Below, piece by piece: positions 44,287 through 53,886 of a DNA stretch of 64,000 nucleotides. Position numbers and translations under genes: made by a program. The notes beneath the pieces are model-generated. The model saw only the letters and a program-made list of their open reading frames with translations. It searched no databases and was not told the origin of the DNA. The first letter of the stretch is position 1, and each line of letters opens with the position of its first letter. This DNA comes from Pseudoduganella namucuonensis (GTDB lineage Bacteria > Pseudomonadota > Gammaproteobacteria > Burkholderiales > Burkholderiaceae_D): positions 1 to 64,000 of the forward strand of contig NZ_FPBO01000008.1 of assembly GCF_900116645.1 (NCBI RefSeq). Direction: 5' to 3'.

Positions 44287-45344
44287 TGTCTCATTCCCTC
44301 CAACCATCCGATACCCGCGCCATGACGAATCCGACCTGCCCAGAGCCGCTGCTGGATACCTTCCTGATCGAGCAAGGCCTCGCCCGGCCGGGCGAGCCCG
44401 CGCACTGGAGCGCGCTGACCGGCGGCGTCTCCTCCGACATCTGGCGGGTCGACCTGCCGGGACGCTCGCTGTGCGTCAAGCGCGCGTTGTCCAGGCTCAA
44501 GGTCGCCGCCGACTGGGAGGCGCCGTTGTCGCGCAACGCCTACGAATGGGCGTGGATCCAGTTCGCCGCCCGGCACAGCCCGGACAACGTGCCGGCCCCG
44601 CTGGCGCACGACGCGGAGGGGGGCGTGTTCGCCATGTCCTTCCTGGCGCCGGAGTGGCATCCGGTGTGGAAGCGGCAGTTGATGGACGGCGAGGTGGAGG
44701 CCGGCACGGCGGCCGCGGTGGGGCGCTTGCTGGGCCGTCTGCACGCGGCCAGCGCCGGCAGTCCGGAACTGGCGGCCGCCTTCGACACGGGCGACAATTT
44801 CCAGGCCTTGCGCATCGAGCCCTATCTGCTGGCCACGGCGGCCCGCCATCCGGCGGTGGCGCAGCGCCTGCGGTTGCTGGCGCTGCGCACCGCCGGCATC
44901 CGCGCGGCGCTGGTGCACGGCGACGTCAGCCCCAAAAACATCCTGGTCGGCCCAAGGGGGCCGGTGCTGCTGGACGCCGAGTGCGCCTGGTATGGCGATC
45001 CCGCCTTCGACCTCGCCTTCTGCCTGAACCACCTGCTGCTGAAATGCCTGGCGCAACCGGCGCGGCGGGACGCGCTGGCCGCCTCGTTCACGGCGTTGGC
45101 CGAGGCTTATTTCCACGAGGCCCATTGGGAGCCGCGCGCCGGGCTGGAGGCGCGCGCCGCCGAACTGCTGCCCGCCCTGCTGCTGGCGCGGGTGGACGGC
45201 AAGTCGCCGGTGGAGTACCTGACGAACGAACTCCAGCGCACGCGAGTGCGCGCCGCCGCCATTCCGCTGCTGCACCGCCCGGCCGAGCGCCTCGCGCTGG
45301 TGGCCGAGGCCTGGCTGGCGGAAACCGGCCGGCGCCATTCATGA
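44286..45344 (+). CDS. APH/choline-kinase-family small-molecule kinase
   Basis: This 352-residue phosphotransferase has the catalytic loop [14 protein letters not shown] and metal-binding [26 protein letters not shown] holds the ATP-binding Lys. The family phosphorylates small hydroxyl compounds (choline, homoserine, hydroxy acids, aminoglycosides). ATG 44286 is in a TAATG overlap with the dehydrogenase; ATG 44322 is an alternative. Since the neighbours are catabolic enzymes, a metabolic substrate is more likely than an antibiotic. Confidence 0.85.
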   Translation: MSHSLQPSDTRAMTNPTCPEPLLDTFLIEQGLARPGEPAHWSALTGGVSSDIWRVDLPGRSLCVKRALSRLKVAADWEAPLSRNAYEWAWIQFAARHSPDNVPAPLAHDAEGGVFAMSFLAPEWHPVWKRQLMDGEVEAGTAAAVGRLLGRLHAASAGSPELAAAFDTGDNFQALRIEPYLLATAARHPAVAQRLRLLALRTAGIRAALVHGDVSPKNILVGPRGPVLLDAECAWYGDPAFDLAFCLNHLLLKCLAQPARRDALAASFTALAEAYFHEAHWEPRAGLEARAAELLPALLLARVDGKSPVEYLTNELQRTRVRAAAIPLLHRPAERLALVAEAWLAETGRRHS

Positions 45345-46945
45345 CGGGGAGCGGACCAGCCATGCAGACCATGCCGCCGGCCACCGGCGCCGAGTACGTG
45401 CTCGACGACGCCGACACCATCATTTCGAAGGGGGACTTGCGGGGCAACATCACCTACGTCAACCGCGACTTCGTCAAGATCAGCGGCTACGCCGAGGCGG
45501 AGGTGATGGGCGGGCCGCAAAGCATCCTGGCCCATCCCGACACGCCCAAACAGGTGTTCGACGACTTTCTGCGCACGCTGAAGGCGAACAAGACCTGGTC
45601 CGGCGTGAGCAAGGGACGGCGCAAGAATGGCGATTTTTTCTGGGTCGAGATGACGGCCGCGCCGATATTCGAGAACCACCGCGCGGTCGGCTGCATCACG
45701 ATACGCACCAAACCCGCCCCCGGCAAGGTGAGGGCGGCCGAGCGGGCCTACCAGCAAATGAAGGCTGGCAGCAAGCGCGTGGCCATGAATGGCGGCAGGA
45801 TCGAGCGCCGCTCCGCGCTGCGCCACCTGCGCGTGTGGCCGCGGCTGTCCCTGGCGACGCGGATCTCCGTGTTCGCCGCCATCCTGGCCGCCATCTTCCT
45901 GGCCAACCTCGCCGCCCTGCTGTCCGGAGCGGCCGCCGGCGCCTGGCTCGTGTCCGCGACCGCGCTCGGCGCGGCGTCCTGCTCGCTGGCGCCCTGTTTG
46001 CTGGCGCGCGGCGTCGCCCGGCCGCTGGCGCGGGTGCAAGGGCTCATCGACGAGATGAGCGAGGGGAATCTGTCCAACGCCATCGAAGTCCACGGCGACG
46101 GCGAGATCGGCAGGATCCGGCATTCCCTGCGGATACTGCAGACCAACCTCAAGCTGCTGGTCTCGCAGATCAAGGAGACCACGGAACAGGTCAACACCGG
46201 CGCCGCCCGGATCGCGTCGGACAACGCGGACCTGTCGGCGCGCACCGAATCGCAATCGAATGCGCTGCGGCAGGCCGCCGCCTCGCTGGAGGAGCTGATC
46301 TCCACGGTGACCAACAACGCCGACAACGCGCACGAGGCCAACGCCCTGGCGGTGGCGACATCCGGCATGGCGGCGGATGGCAAGCGCGCCGTCGGCGACG
46401 TGATACGGACCATGGGCTCGATCCGCGACGGCTCGCGCAGGATAGCGGACATCATCGGCGTCATCGACGGCATCGCCTTCCAGACCAATATCCTGGCCCT
46501 GAACGCGGCGGTGGAGGCGGCGCGGGCGGGCGAGCAGGGGCGCGGTTTCGCCGTGGTGGCCAGCGAGGTGCGCGGCCTGGCGGGGCGCTCGGCGGACGCG
46601 GCCCGGGAAATCAAGTCGCTGATCGGCGACTCCGTGCGGCAGGTGGAGGCGGGCGGCAAACTGGTGGACGACGCCGGCGCCGCCATCACGGAAATCGTCA
46701 ACGCGGTCGGGCGGGTGACCTCGTTCATGAGCGACATCGCCGTCGCCAGCCGCGAGCAGCGGATAGGCATAGGGGAGGTCAACCAGGCCGTGGTGCAAAT
46801 GGAAGACATGACGCGCCGGAACGCGCGCCTGGTCGAACAGGCGGAGGGGCAATCGCAACGGATGCGGGACCAGGCCGTCAAACTGGCGGAACTGGTCAGC
46901 TCCTTCAAGCTGCGCGCGCGTGAACGGCGCGCGGCGGCGGCCTGA
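45341..46945 (+). CDS. Aer-like PAS methyl-accepting chemotaxis protein
   Basis: This 534-residue protein has an N-terminal PAS domain (about 20-125; [33 protein letters not shown]), two close membrane helices (about 170-215) without a periplasmic domain, a HAMP region and a signalling hairpin with the MCP core [20 protein letters not shown]. It fits an energy- or redox-taxis receptor. It starts in an ATGA overlap with the kinase gene; ATG 45362 is an alternative. Co-transcription with catabolic genes suggests taxis towards conditions where the substrate is used. Confidence 0.92.
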   Translation: MTGSGPAMQTMPPATGAEYVLDDADTIISKGDLRGNITYVNRDFVKISGYAEAEVMGGPQSILAHPDTPKQVFDDFLRTLKANKTWSGVSKGRRKNGDFFWVEMTAAPIFENHRAVGCITIRTKPAPGKVRAAERAYQQMKAGSKRVAMNGGRIERRSALRHLRVWPRLSLATRISVFAAILAAIFLANLAALLSGAAAGAWLVSATALGAASCSLAPCLLARGVARPLARVQGLIDEMSEGNLSNAIEVHGDGEIGRIRHSLRILQTNLKLLVSQIKETTEQVNTGAARIASDNADLSARTESQSNALRQAAASLEELISTVTNNADNAHEANALAVATSGMAADGKRAVGDVIRTMGSIRDGSRRIADIIGVIDGIAFQTNILALNAAVEAARAGEQGRGFAVVASEVRGLAGRSADAAREIKSLIGDSVRQVEAGGKLVDDAGAAITEIVNAVGRVTSFMSDIAVASREQRIGIGEVNQAVVQMEDMTRRNARLVEQAEGQSQRMRDQAVKLAELVSSFKLRARERRAAAA

Positions 46946-46949
46946 AAAA

Positions 46950-47050
46950 TGCTAACGTTAGCCTCCCGCGCAGTGGGTGCGACCCGGGTGGGAGGCATGC
47001 TATCATGCTCGCCCCTGGCAAACCCTGAATAATTTGCGCTATCGTTTGTG
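46950..47050 (+). promoter_or_regulatory. Two operators before the LacI gene
   Basis: TGCTAACGTTAGCC (46950-46963) matches the perfect site in 13 of 14 bases. CGCTATCGTTTGTG (47037-47050) is a weaker copy 23 bp before the LacI ATG. Between them GCCTCCC and GGGAGGC (46961-46967, 46990-46996) could form a stem that ends the chemoreceptor transcript. Two sites about 87 bp apart would allow looping and autoregulation. Confidence 0.6.
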
Positions 47051-47073
47051 CAGATCCGAGGATACCGTTTCAC

Positions 47074-48078
47074 ATGATCACAATTAAAGACATCGCCGCC
47101 CGCCTGCAGGTTTCCCCATCCACCGTGGGCCGCGCGCTGGCCGACGACGCGCGCATCAGCGCCGCCATGAAGCAGAAGGTGCAGGAAGTCGCCAACGAAC
47201 TGGGTTATGTCGCCAACCGCGCGGCGCGCATGATGCGCGGCGTGTCGAGCAACCTGGTGGGCCTGGTGGTGCCGGACATCCGCAACAGCTTTTATTCCAC
47301 CATCGCGCACGCCTTGTCGAAATGCCTGGAACAGGAGGGCTACCAGCTCACCCTATCCGAGACCGACGACGACCGGCAGACCGAATTGCGCCAGATCCGC
47401 GAACTCACCAGCGCCAATGTGGCCGGCATCATCATCGTTCCCAGCGCCAAGCCGCACGCCGAATCGGTGCGCCTGCTGGGCATGACGCCGCACATACAGC
47501 TGCTGCGCAAGCACGCGTCGCTGGGAGAGCAGTGGTTCGGCATCGACGACGTGCAGGCGCTGTACCAGCCGACCAGGCACCTGGTGGACCTGGGCCACCG
47601 GCGCATCGCCTACATCGGCAGTTCGGCCGAACTGCCCACCGGCGCCGCGCGCCTGAAGGGCTTCCGCGAGGCGCTGGCCGGCGCCGGTTCGCCTTGCGAG
47701 GGCATCGAGGAGCTGGGCGCGCCCGGCTCCAGCGAGTTCGCCCGCGACGCCCTGCGCCGCATGCTCGCGCTGCCGGCGCCGCCCACCGCCTTGGTGGTCG
47801 GCTCGGTGCTGCACACCTTCAGCGTGCTCGAGGAACTGCTGGCGAGCGGCGTCAGCGTGCCGGAGCGCTTGTCGGTCGCGGGCTTCAGCGACGAGCTGGC
47901 GTTCCGCTGGTGGGGGCCGGGGCTGACCACGGTGGGCCTGCCGGTCTCCGAGCTGGCCACCGCCTGCGGGCTCTGGTTCGTCCATCGCATGAAGCAGAAG
48001 GTCCCGAGCGGCGCGCCATACAGTTCGATTTCGCCGCCCACCCTCATCGTGCGCGGCAGCACCCGGCGGCATCCCTAG
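47074..48078 (+). CDS. LacI-family repressor of the first catabolic regulon
   Basis: This 334-residue regulator has a LacI HTH (TIKDIAARLQVSPSTVGRAL), a hinge helix (RAARMMRGVSSNLVGLVVPD) and a periplasmic-binding-like effector domain to the end (LSVAGFSDELAF). LacI proteins bind CG-centred palindromes; six copies of a TGCTAACGTTAGCA-like site occur in nearby promoters, two of them before this gene. It is the best candidate for the repressor of the liv operon, porin, FAH and dehydrogenase genes. Confidence 0.92.
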   Translation: MITIKDIAARLQVSPSTVGRALADDARISAAMKQKVQEVANELGYVANRAARMMRGVSSNLVGLVVPDIRNSFYSTIAHALSKCLEQEGYQLTLSETDDDRQTELRQIRELTSANVAGIIIVPSAKPHAESVRLLGMTPHIQLLRKHASLGEQWFGIDDVQALYQPTRHLVDLGHRRIAYIGSSAELPTGAARLKGFREALAGAGSPCEGIEELGAPGSSEFARDALRRMLALPAPPTALVVGSVLHTFSVLEELLASGVSVPERLSVAGFSDELAFRWWGPGLTTVGLPVSELATACGLWFVHRMKQKVPSGAPYSSISPPTLIVRGSTRRHP

Positions 48079-48111
48079 GCCGGCATACCACAACCACTTT
48101 CTCAGGCGCTT

Positions 48112-49086
48112 ATGCTTCCCGTACTCGTCAACATTTCCAGCGCCGGTGGCGCGCCATACCCGGCGCTGCTGCACGGCGGCCGCGCGCTCGCCCTGGACCA
48201 CTGGTTCGATACCGCGGCCGATCGCGCGGGCTCCATCGCCGCGCTGCTGCACGACTGGACGCGGCACGCGCCGGCGCTGGAGGCGCTCTGCCGGGATACC
48301 GTCAGCGCCGAGGCCATCGCGCGCCACGGCGTGCCGGTCGAAGCGTGCCGGGTGCACGCGCCGATCGCCCCCCGGCAGGTGTACTGCACCATCGGCAACT
48401 ACCGCGCGCAATTGCTGGAAGCGGCCCTCGATGGCGGCGACGGCCCCGCCGGCCCGGAAGCGCCCGCGCGGCGGGCGGCGACGCTCGCCGCCATCGAAAC
48501 GCGCCGGCGCGAGGGCGCGCCCTACGTCTGCATGAAGGGCAGCGTCTGCGTCGCCGGCCCCAATGACGACCTGGAGGTGGGCGAGGACCTCGCCACGCTC
48601 GATTGGGAAGTGGAGATCGGCGTCGTGATCGGCCGCGCCGCATGGCGCGTCGACCGCGCCTCCGCGCTGGAACACATCGCCGGCTATTGCGTGGTCAACG
48701 ACATCACGCTGCGCGAACGGGTATTCCGGACCGACCTGCCCGCGCTGGGCACCGATTGGCTGCGGTCCAAGGCGCGCCCGGGCTGGCTGCCCGCGGGACC
48801 ATGGCTGGCGCCGGCGTGGAATGTTCCGGACCCGAACGCGCTCGAACTGCGACTGCGATTGAACGGCGAGACCATGCAGCAAGGCGCCGCCGGCGACATG
48901 CTGTTCGACATCGCGCAGCAGATCGCCTATCTGTCGCAACACACGCGGCTCGAGCCCGGGGATCTGATCTGCACCGGCTCGCCGGCGGGATTCGGCAGCC
49001 ACCACCGGCGCTACCTGCGGCCCGGCGACATCGTCGAGGCCAGCGTCACGGGCTTGGGCACGCAACGCATGCGCTGCGTGCCATAA
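48112..49086 (+). CDS. Second FAH-family hydrolase
   Basis: This 324-residue FAH-fold enzyme has the metal site LDWEVEIGVVIGRAAW, GYCVVNDITLRERV, and DLICTGSPAGFGSHHRRYLR near the end. It is longer at the N-terminus than the enzyme at 27331 and clearly not a recent duplicate. It lies 33 bp after the LacI gene on the same strand, so is probably co-transcribed. Likely role: cleavage or decarboxylation of an open-chain 2-oxo acid. Confidence 0.87.
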   Translation: MLPVLVNISSAGGAPYPALLHGGRALALDHWFDTAADRAGSIAALLHDWTRHAPALEALCRDTVSAEAIARHGVPVEACRVHAPIAPRQVYCTIGNYRAQLLEAALDGGDGPAGPEAPARRAATLAAIETRRREGAPYVCMKGSVCVAGPNDDLEVGEDLATLDWEVEIGVVIGRAAWRVDRASALEHIAGYCVVNDITLRERVFRTDLPALGTDWLRSKARPGWLPAGPWLAPAWNVPDPNALELRLRLNGETMQQGAAGDMLFDIAQQIAYLSQHTRLEPGDLICTGSPAGFGSHHRRYLRPGDIVEASVTGLGTQRMRCVP

Positions 49087-49102
49087 GCGCGCGGGCGGCC
49101 GG

Positions 49103-50185
49103 TCAGAAGCTGTGGCGCAACCCCGCCGCCGTCCCCTTGAGGGTGGCGCCGGGGCTGACCGTCAGCCCGTTGATGGCGAAGTCGTGCGCGGCGTTGGCCT
49201 CGTTGTCCAGGCGCGTGTGGTAGACGAAGGCGCTGGTGCGTTTCGAGAACGCGTAATCGTAGCCCAGCGTGTAGTGCGTCGCCCCCGTGTCCGCCCCCTT
49301 CTTTAGATAGCCGATCTTCTGCGTGGACGCGCCCTTGCCGTCCCCCGCGCGCGCCACGCCGAAGCGCAAGCCGTGCGGGCCGATCTGGTGCGTCACCGAC
49401 AGGTGGGCCTGCCTGCTGTCCAGCTTGCCGGTGGCGGTCTCGTAGGCCAGCTTTTCCACGATGGCGGCCACCCGGGTGTCGCCGAAGCGGTAGGCGGCGG
49501 CCAGCTTGGTGCCGGTGTCGTCGCGGCCCGCGCCCTGGTAATCCCGGTGCAGCTCATGCGCCAGGGTGGCGTACCAGGGGCCTTGCTCGTACACCGCCGC
49601 CAGCGAGGTCAGCGACGGCTTGGCGCCGTTGGCCGGCCGCTCCTCGCCCACGCCGTGCGCGGCGCGCAGGGACAGGCCGCGCCACGCGGGCGAATACCAA
49701 CTGACGCTGTTCTGCTGGCGCCGGTCGAAGGACGACAGGTTGCCCACGTTGTCCACCGTCGAGCCCGAGCCGTTGCCCATGATGCTCATGTAGCCGGCGG
49801 TGGTGGGGTAGAACGGGTCCAGGCCGGAGGTGGCGTTGTTGTAGGGCGTGGTCCAGTGGCCGAGGAACAGCGCGCCGAAGCCGCCCTCCAGGCCGACGCG
49901 GGTGTCGCGCTGGGCCGGGCTGCCTTCGCCCGTGTCCGGCGACAGCGTGCCCTCGATCTGGAACACGGCCCGCATGCCGCCGCCCAGGTCCTCCACGCCG
50001 CGAAAGCCGAACACCGAGCGGTTGTTGACCATGCGGGTCAGGCCGAGCGGCCGGCCGGCCGCGTTGGCCGATGTTTCCGCGCGCTCCAGCGCCACGTTCA
50101 GGCGGCCGTAGATGGTGACGTTGCCTTGCGCCGCGGCGGCGCCGCAAGCCAGCGCGAGGCAGCCGAAAAAGATAGTCGATTTCAT
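49103..50185 (-). CDS. Gram-negative general porin
   Basis: This 360-residue porin has a signal peptide (FGCLALACGAAAAQ), NVTIYGRLNVALERAETSAN, the EDLGGGMRAVFQIEGTLSPD block, and a final GLRHSF. Beta-proteobacterial trimeric type. It is the last gene of the second catabolic operon, 13 bp after dctA, and likely provides outer-membrane entry for that substrate. Confidence 0.92.
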   Translation of the reverse strand: MKSTIFFGCLALACGAAAAQGNVTIYGRLNVALERAETSANAAGRPLGLTRMVNNRSVFGFRGVEDLGGGMRAVFQIEGTLSPDTGEGSPAQRDTRVGLEGGFGALFLGHWTTPYNNATSGLDPFYPTTAGYMSIMGNGSGSTVDNVGNLSSFDRRQQNSVSWYSPAWRGLSLRAAHGVGEERPANGAKPSLTSLAAVYEQGPWYATLAHELHRDYQGAGRDDTGTKLAAAYRFGDTRVAAIVEKLAYETATGKLDSRQAHLSVTHQIGPHGLRFGVARAGDGKGASTQKIGYLKKGADTGATHYTLGYDYAFSKRTSAFVYHTRLDNEANAAHDFAINGLTVSPGATLKGTAAGLRHSF

Positions 50186-50198
50186 TGAATGTCCTGGG

Positions 50199-51494
50199 TT
50201 AGCGGATGGTGGCGAGTTTTTCGCGATCGAGCTCGCCTTCCCAGCGGGCCATGACCACGGTGGCGACGCCGTTGCCTATCATGTTGACCAGCGCGCGCGC
50301 CTCGCTCATGAAGCGGTCGATGCCGAGGATCAGCGCCATGCCGGCCACCGGCACCGTCGGCACCACGGCCAGCGTGCCGACCAGCGCGATGAAGGACGCG
50401 CCCTGCACGCCGCTGGCGCCCTTGGAGGTCAGCATGGCGACGCCGAAGATGGCCAGCTGCTGCAGCAGGGTCAGCTCCGTGTTGGTGGCCTGCGCCACGA
50501 ACAGCGCGGCCATCGTCATGTAGATGCTGGTGCCGTCCGTGTTGAAGGTGTAGCCGGTGGGGACGATCAAGCCCACCAGCGGCTTGGAGCAGCCCAGCTT
50601 CTCCATCTTGGCCATCAGCGTCGGCAGCGCCGTGTCGGACGAACTGGTGCCCAGCACCAGGAAGATCTCCTCCTTGATATAGGCGAGGAACTTCACGATG
50701 GAGAAGCCGGCCAGCCGCGCGATCAGGCCCAGCACCAGGAACACGAACAGGAAGGAGGTCAGGTAGAAGGTGCCGATCAGCTTGAGCAGGGGGCCCAGCG
50801 ACACCACGCCGTATTTGCCCACCGTGAAGGCCATGGCGCCGAACGCGCCGATCGGGGCGAAGCGCATGATGAAATTGATCACGCCGAACACCGCCTGCGA
50901 ACCCATCTCGATCAACTCCGTCACCGGCCTGGCGCGGCTGCCCATGGCCGACAGCGCGAAGCCGAACAGCAGGGAAATCAGCAGCACCTGCAGCACGTCG
51001 CCCTTGGTGAACGCGTCCGCCACCGTGGTGGGGATGATGTTCAGGAGGAACTCGCTGGTGCTGAGGTTCTTGGCCTTGCCCACGTAGTCGCCGATGGCCT
51101 TGGCGTCCAGCGTGGCGGGGTTGACGTTGAAGCCGTCGCCGGGCCGCACCCAGTTGCCGACCGCCATGCCGATGAACAGCGCGAAGGTGGACACTAGTTC
51201 GAAGTACAGCAGCGCCTTGCAGCCGATGCGGCCGACCTTCTTGATGTCCTGCATGCCGGCGATGCCGCTGACGACGGTGCAGAACACGATGGGGCCGATC
51301 AGCATCTTGATCAGTTTGATGAAGCCGTCGCCCAGCGGCTTCATGTCGATCGCCAGCTTGGCGTCGAAGTGGCCGAGCAGGATGCCGACCGCGATCGCGG
51401 CCAGCACCTGCACGTACAGGATGCTGTAGAACGGCTTCTTCTTGCGCACGGCGGACGGTATCGCGTCCGCCCCGCTTGGGGTCATGGTAATCAC
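50199..51494 (-). CDS. dctA: C4-dicarboxylate:cation symporter DctA
   Basis: This 431-residue DAACS transporter starts [20 protein letters not shown] and has the family hallmarks [40 protein letters not shown] and [15 protein letters not shown]. DctA imports succinate, fumarate, malate and related acids. GTG 51494 was chosen because GGAGGAG lies 5 nt upstream; ATG 51485 is an alternative. Position inside the ring-cleavage operon suggests uptake of an acyclic acid, or of an aromatic acid with a related carboxylate group. Confidence 0.93.
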   Translation of the reverse strand: MITMTPSGADAIPSAVRKKKPFYSILYVQVLAAIAVGILLGHFDAKLAIDMKPLGDGFIKLIKMLIGPIVFCTVVSGIAGMQDIKKVGRIGCKALLYFELVSTFALFIGMAVGNWVRPGDGFNVNPATLDAKAIGDYVGKAKNLSTSEFLLNIIPTTVADAFTKGDVLQVLLISLLFGFALSAMGSRARPVTELIEMGSQAVFGVINFIMRFAPIGAFGAMAFTVGKYGVVSLGPLLKLIGTFYLTSFLFVFLVLGLIARLAGFSIVKFLAYIKEEIFLVLGTSSSDTALPTLMAKMEKLGCSKPLVGLIVPTGYTFNTDGTSIYMTMAALFVAQATNTELTLLQQLAIFGVAMLTSKGASGVQGASFIALVGTLAVVPTVPVAGMALILGIDRFMSEARALVNMIGNGVATVVMARWEGELDREKLATIR

Positions 51495-51523
51495 GTTGTC
51501 TCCTCCATTACTCGTCGTTTGCT

Positions 51524-51883
51524 TCAATCGGGTAAAGCTTGTTTTGGTGACTGGTATGGCATGGCCAGCAGGATGCTGGCCGGGTGATTCGTCTTGTTCC
51601 TCAGCGCCCGTTTCTCGCCCGGCGCCAGGCGCGCGGAATCGTACCGGCGCAGCACGTGTTCACCGTCCTCGGTGACGATGGTGACCTCGCCCTCGAGCAC
51701 CACGTACATCTTCTCCACGCCCGAGCCGTCCAGCGTGGTGCCGCCGCCCGGCAGCAGGTGCGACAGCCCCAGCCACAGGTTGGTGGACGGCCCCGCCTCG
51801 TGGCCCTGCAGGCGCAGGCAGTGCATGCCCTCGTGGTTGGGCGGGTGGTAGGGCGGGGCCCCGTGGTAGCGGGTGAGGTTCAT
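51524..51883 (-). CDS. Small cupin protein
   Basis: This 119-residue single-domain cupin has [31 protein letters not shown] and [20 protein letters not shown]. The usual metal-binding histidines of motif 1 are not evident, only a Glu (VEKMY). It may be a small isomerase, hydrolase or sensor for an intermediate. ATG 51883 overlaps the stop of the upstream oxidoreductase by 4 nt (ATGA). Confidence 0.82.
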   Translation of the reverse strand: MNLTRYHGAPPYHPPNHEGMHCLRLQGHEAGPSTNLWLGLSHLLPGGGTTLDGSGVEKMYVVLEGEVTIVTEDGEHVLRRYDSARLAPGEKRALRNKTNHPASILLAMPYQSPKQALPD

Positions 51884-52881
51884 GCCGACTCCGCCGCTTG
51901 CAGGGCTGGTTGCAACACCACGCGTTCCCGCGCGCCGCCCAGCACCGCGCGGTAGCCCAGCACCGCGTCCTTCAGCGCGTAGACGGTGTCCGCCAGCACG
52001 GGGAAGGGGCGCAGCGAACCGTCCGCGAAGCCCGGCGCCAGCGCGTCCAGGATGCGGGCGCAGGCCAGCGAGTCCAGCGCGAGGGTGTCGATGCCGACAT
52101 AGGTGTGCTGGCCGCGGTAGAAAGTGAAGATATCGAAGGGCACGGCGCGGTCGATGGTGGAGATGAAGATCTGGCGGCCGCCGGTGGCCAGCGCCTGGTT
52201 GGCCTGCTCGAAGTAGGGGCTGCCCACGGTGTTGTAGACGATGTCCGCGCCATGGCCGCCGGTCTTGTCGCGCACGTAGGCGGCGATGTCCTGGGTGCTG
52301 GCGTCGATCATGTCGACCTGCCCGCTGGCGTGGCCGATGTAGGCTTCCCTGGTGCGTTCGATGGCGAACACGCGCGCGCCGGCGCGGGTGGCCAGCTGGA
52401 TGGTGGCCTGGCCGACCTTGCCGTTGCCGCCGCAGACCAGCACCACGTCGCCCGCTTGCGGCAGGCCGGCGCGGCGCAGGCCCTCGTAGGCGGTGATGAA
52501 GGGCACGCCGACCGCGCCCGCCTCCAGCATCGTCACGGTGGACGGCTTTTCGCGCACGGCGGCGGTGTCGATCAGCAGGTAGCGCGAGTGGGTGCCGTCG
52601 CGGCGGATGCCCAGTTCGCCGCCGCTGCCCCAGACTTCCTTGCCGACCAGGTGGGCGGGGCCGTCGATGACGACGCCGGCGTAATCGCGGCCAGGGGTGC
52701 GGGGCCACACCGCGTGCGGCATGGCGCCCAGCGCGGCCTTCACGTCGCTGGGGTTGACGCCGGCGCTGTGGACTTCGACCAGGCACTGGCCCTCGGCGGG
52801 CACGGGGCGCTCGACGGTGGACAGGGTGGGCGCCAGCGCGTCGATGCTGGCGGCTTTTTCGGTGACTCGGACGGTGTTCAT
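51880..52881 (-). CDS. NADPH:quinone oxidoreductase-like MDR protein
   Basis: This 333-residue zinc-free MDR enzyme begins with a substrate-binding half (VEVHSAGVNPSDVKAALGAM, PGRDYAGVV), then has the NADPH fold VVLVCGGNGKVGQATIQLAT and HGADIVYNTVGSPYFE. The family reduces quinones or activated double bonds with NADPH. In this operon it could reduce an unsaturated ring-cleavage product such as maleylacetate, a role normally played by an iron-type reductase that is absent here (inference). Confidence 0.87.
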   Translation of the reverse strand: MNTVRVTEKAASIDALAPTLSTVERPVPAEGQCLVEVHSAGVNPSDVKAALGAMPHAVWPRTPGRDYAGVVIDGPAHLVGKEVWGSGGELGIRRDGTHSRYLLIDTAAVREKPSTVTMLEAGAVGVPFITAYEGLRRAGLPQAGDVVLVCGGNGKVGQATIQLATRAGARVFAIERTREAYIGHASGQVDMIDASTQDIAAYVRDKTGGHGADIVYNTVGSPYFEQANQALATGGRQIFISTIDRAVPFDIFTFYRGQHTYVGIDTLALDSLACARILDALAPGFADGSLRPFPVLADTVYALKDAVLGYRAVLGGARERVVLQPALQAAESA

Positions 52882-52956
52882 GCTGGTGGATCTCCTGGTT
52901 GAGGCTTGATATGAAAACCGGCATGCGTGTCGGTGCCACGCCGCCGCCGGTGGTGT

Positions 52957-52983
52957 GGGGTCAGACCCGGCGGGTCTGACCCC
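52957..52983. repeat. GGGGTCAG-type palindrome inside the second operon
   Basis: GGGGTCAGACCC (52957-52968), loop GGC, GGGTCTGACCCC (52972-52983). It lies in the 119-bp gap between the BKACE and oxidoreductase genes, the largest gap in this operon, and may attenuate transcription or stabilise upstream mRNA. Sister copy at 18766-18796. Confidence 0.85.
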
Positions 52984-53000
52984 TGCGTTTGCAGTGGGTT

Positions 53001-53876
53001 TCAGCGCGCGAGTCCGAGAAGCCGGCGGGCCTCGGCGGCGCTGGCGATTTCACCGCCCATGGACTCCACGATGAGCCGCGCCCGGGCGACCAGCTCCGCG
53101 TTGTCCCTGGCCAGCTTGCCCTTGGCGATGTACAGGTTGTCCTCGAACCCCACCCGCACATGCCCGCCCAGCAGCCAGGCCTGGGCCACCATCGGGAACT
53201 CGTGGCGGCCGATGCCGAAGCCCGTCCACACGGCGCCCGCCGGCAGCAGGCCGCGCGCGTAGGCCATGGTCTCGGGGCTGGCGTTGAAGCCGTAGCGCAC
53301 GCCCAGCACGAAGCTGAACAGTCCCGGCCCCTCCAGCACGCCGTCGCGGATCAGGTCGCGCGCCAGGTGCAGGTCGCCGGAATCGAAGATCTCGATCTCG
53401 GGTTTCACGCCCGCCTCGCGTATCACCTTCGCCATGCGCGCCACGTTGGCCGGAGTGTTGATGACCACGTCCGCGCCGGAGTTCATGGTGTTCAGGTCCA
53501 GCGTGGCGATGTCCGGCCGCAGCGCGGCGATGTGGGCGACGCGCTTCTCCGGCAGCATCAGCGTGCTGCCCGGCGCGGCCACCCGCGGATCGTCCGCGCC
53601 GGGGATGAAGCGGCCGCCCGGCCCGGTGGTCAGGTTGATCACCAGCTCGCGGTTCTGGTCCCGTATGCGCTGCATCACTTCGGCGTAGTGGTCCAGCTCC
53701 ATGGACGGCTGGCCGGTCTTGGGATCGCGCACGTGGATGTGCACCACGGCGGCGCCGGCGTCGGCCGCGTCCAGGCAGGCGATGGCGATTTCGCGCGGCG
53801 TCACCGGCAGGTCCGGATGCTGCTCCGGCTTGACGATGTTGCCGGTGACGGCGCAGGTGATGATGGTCTTGTTCAT
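53001..53876 (-). CDS. Beta-keto acid cleavage enzyme (BKACE)
   Basis: This 291-residue BKACE-family TIM barrel has the metal site AAVVHIHVRDPKTGQPSMEL, LVINLTTGPGGRF, LNTMNSGADVVINTP and VRVGFEDNLYIAKGKLARDN. The family, founded on the 3-keto-5-aminohexanoate cleavage enzyme Kce, converts a beta-keto acid plus acetyl-CoA into a CoA ester plus acetoacetate, with zinc. Here it could take the beta-keto acid formed after ring cleavage. It starts 10 nt after the SDR stop. Confidence 0.92.
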   Translation of the reverse strand: MNKTIITCAVTGNIVKPEQHPDLPVTPREIAIACLDAADAGAAVVHIHVRDPKTGQPSMELDHYAEVMQRIRDQNRELVINLTTGPGGRFIPGADDPRVAAPGSTLMLPEKRVAHIAALRPDIATLDLNTMNSGADVVINTPANVARMAKVIREAGVKPEIEIFDSGDLHLARDLIRDGVLEGPGLFSFVLGVRYGFNASPETMAYARGLLPAGAVWTGFGIGRHEFPMVAQAWLLGGHVRVGFEDNLYIAKGKLARDNAELVARARLIVESMGGEIASAAEARRLLGLAR

Positions 53877-53886
53877 GGCCGCCTCC

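Noticed and set aside
44286..45344. Aminoglycoside resistance kinase
   Set aside because: Only the general APH fold is visible. It is translationally coupled to a catabolic dehydrogenase, so a metabolic kinase is more likely.
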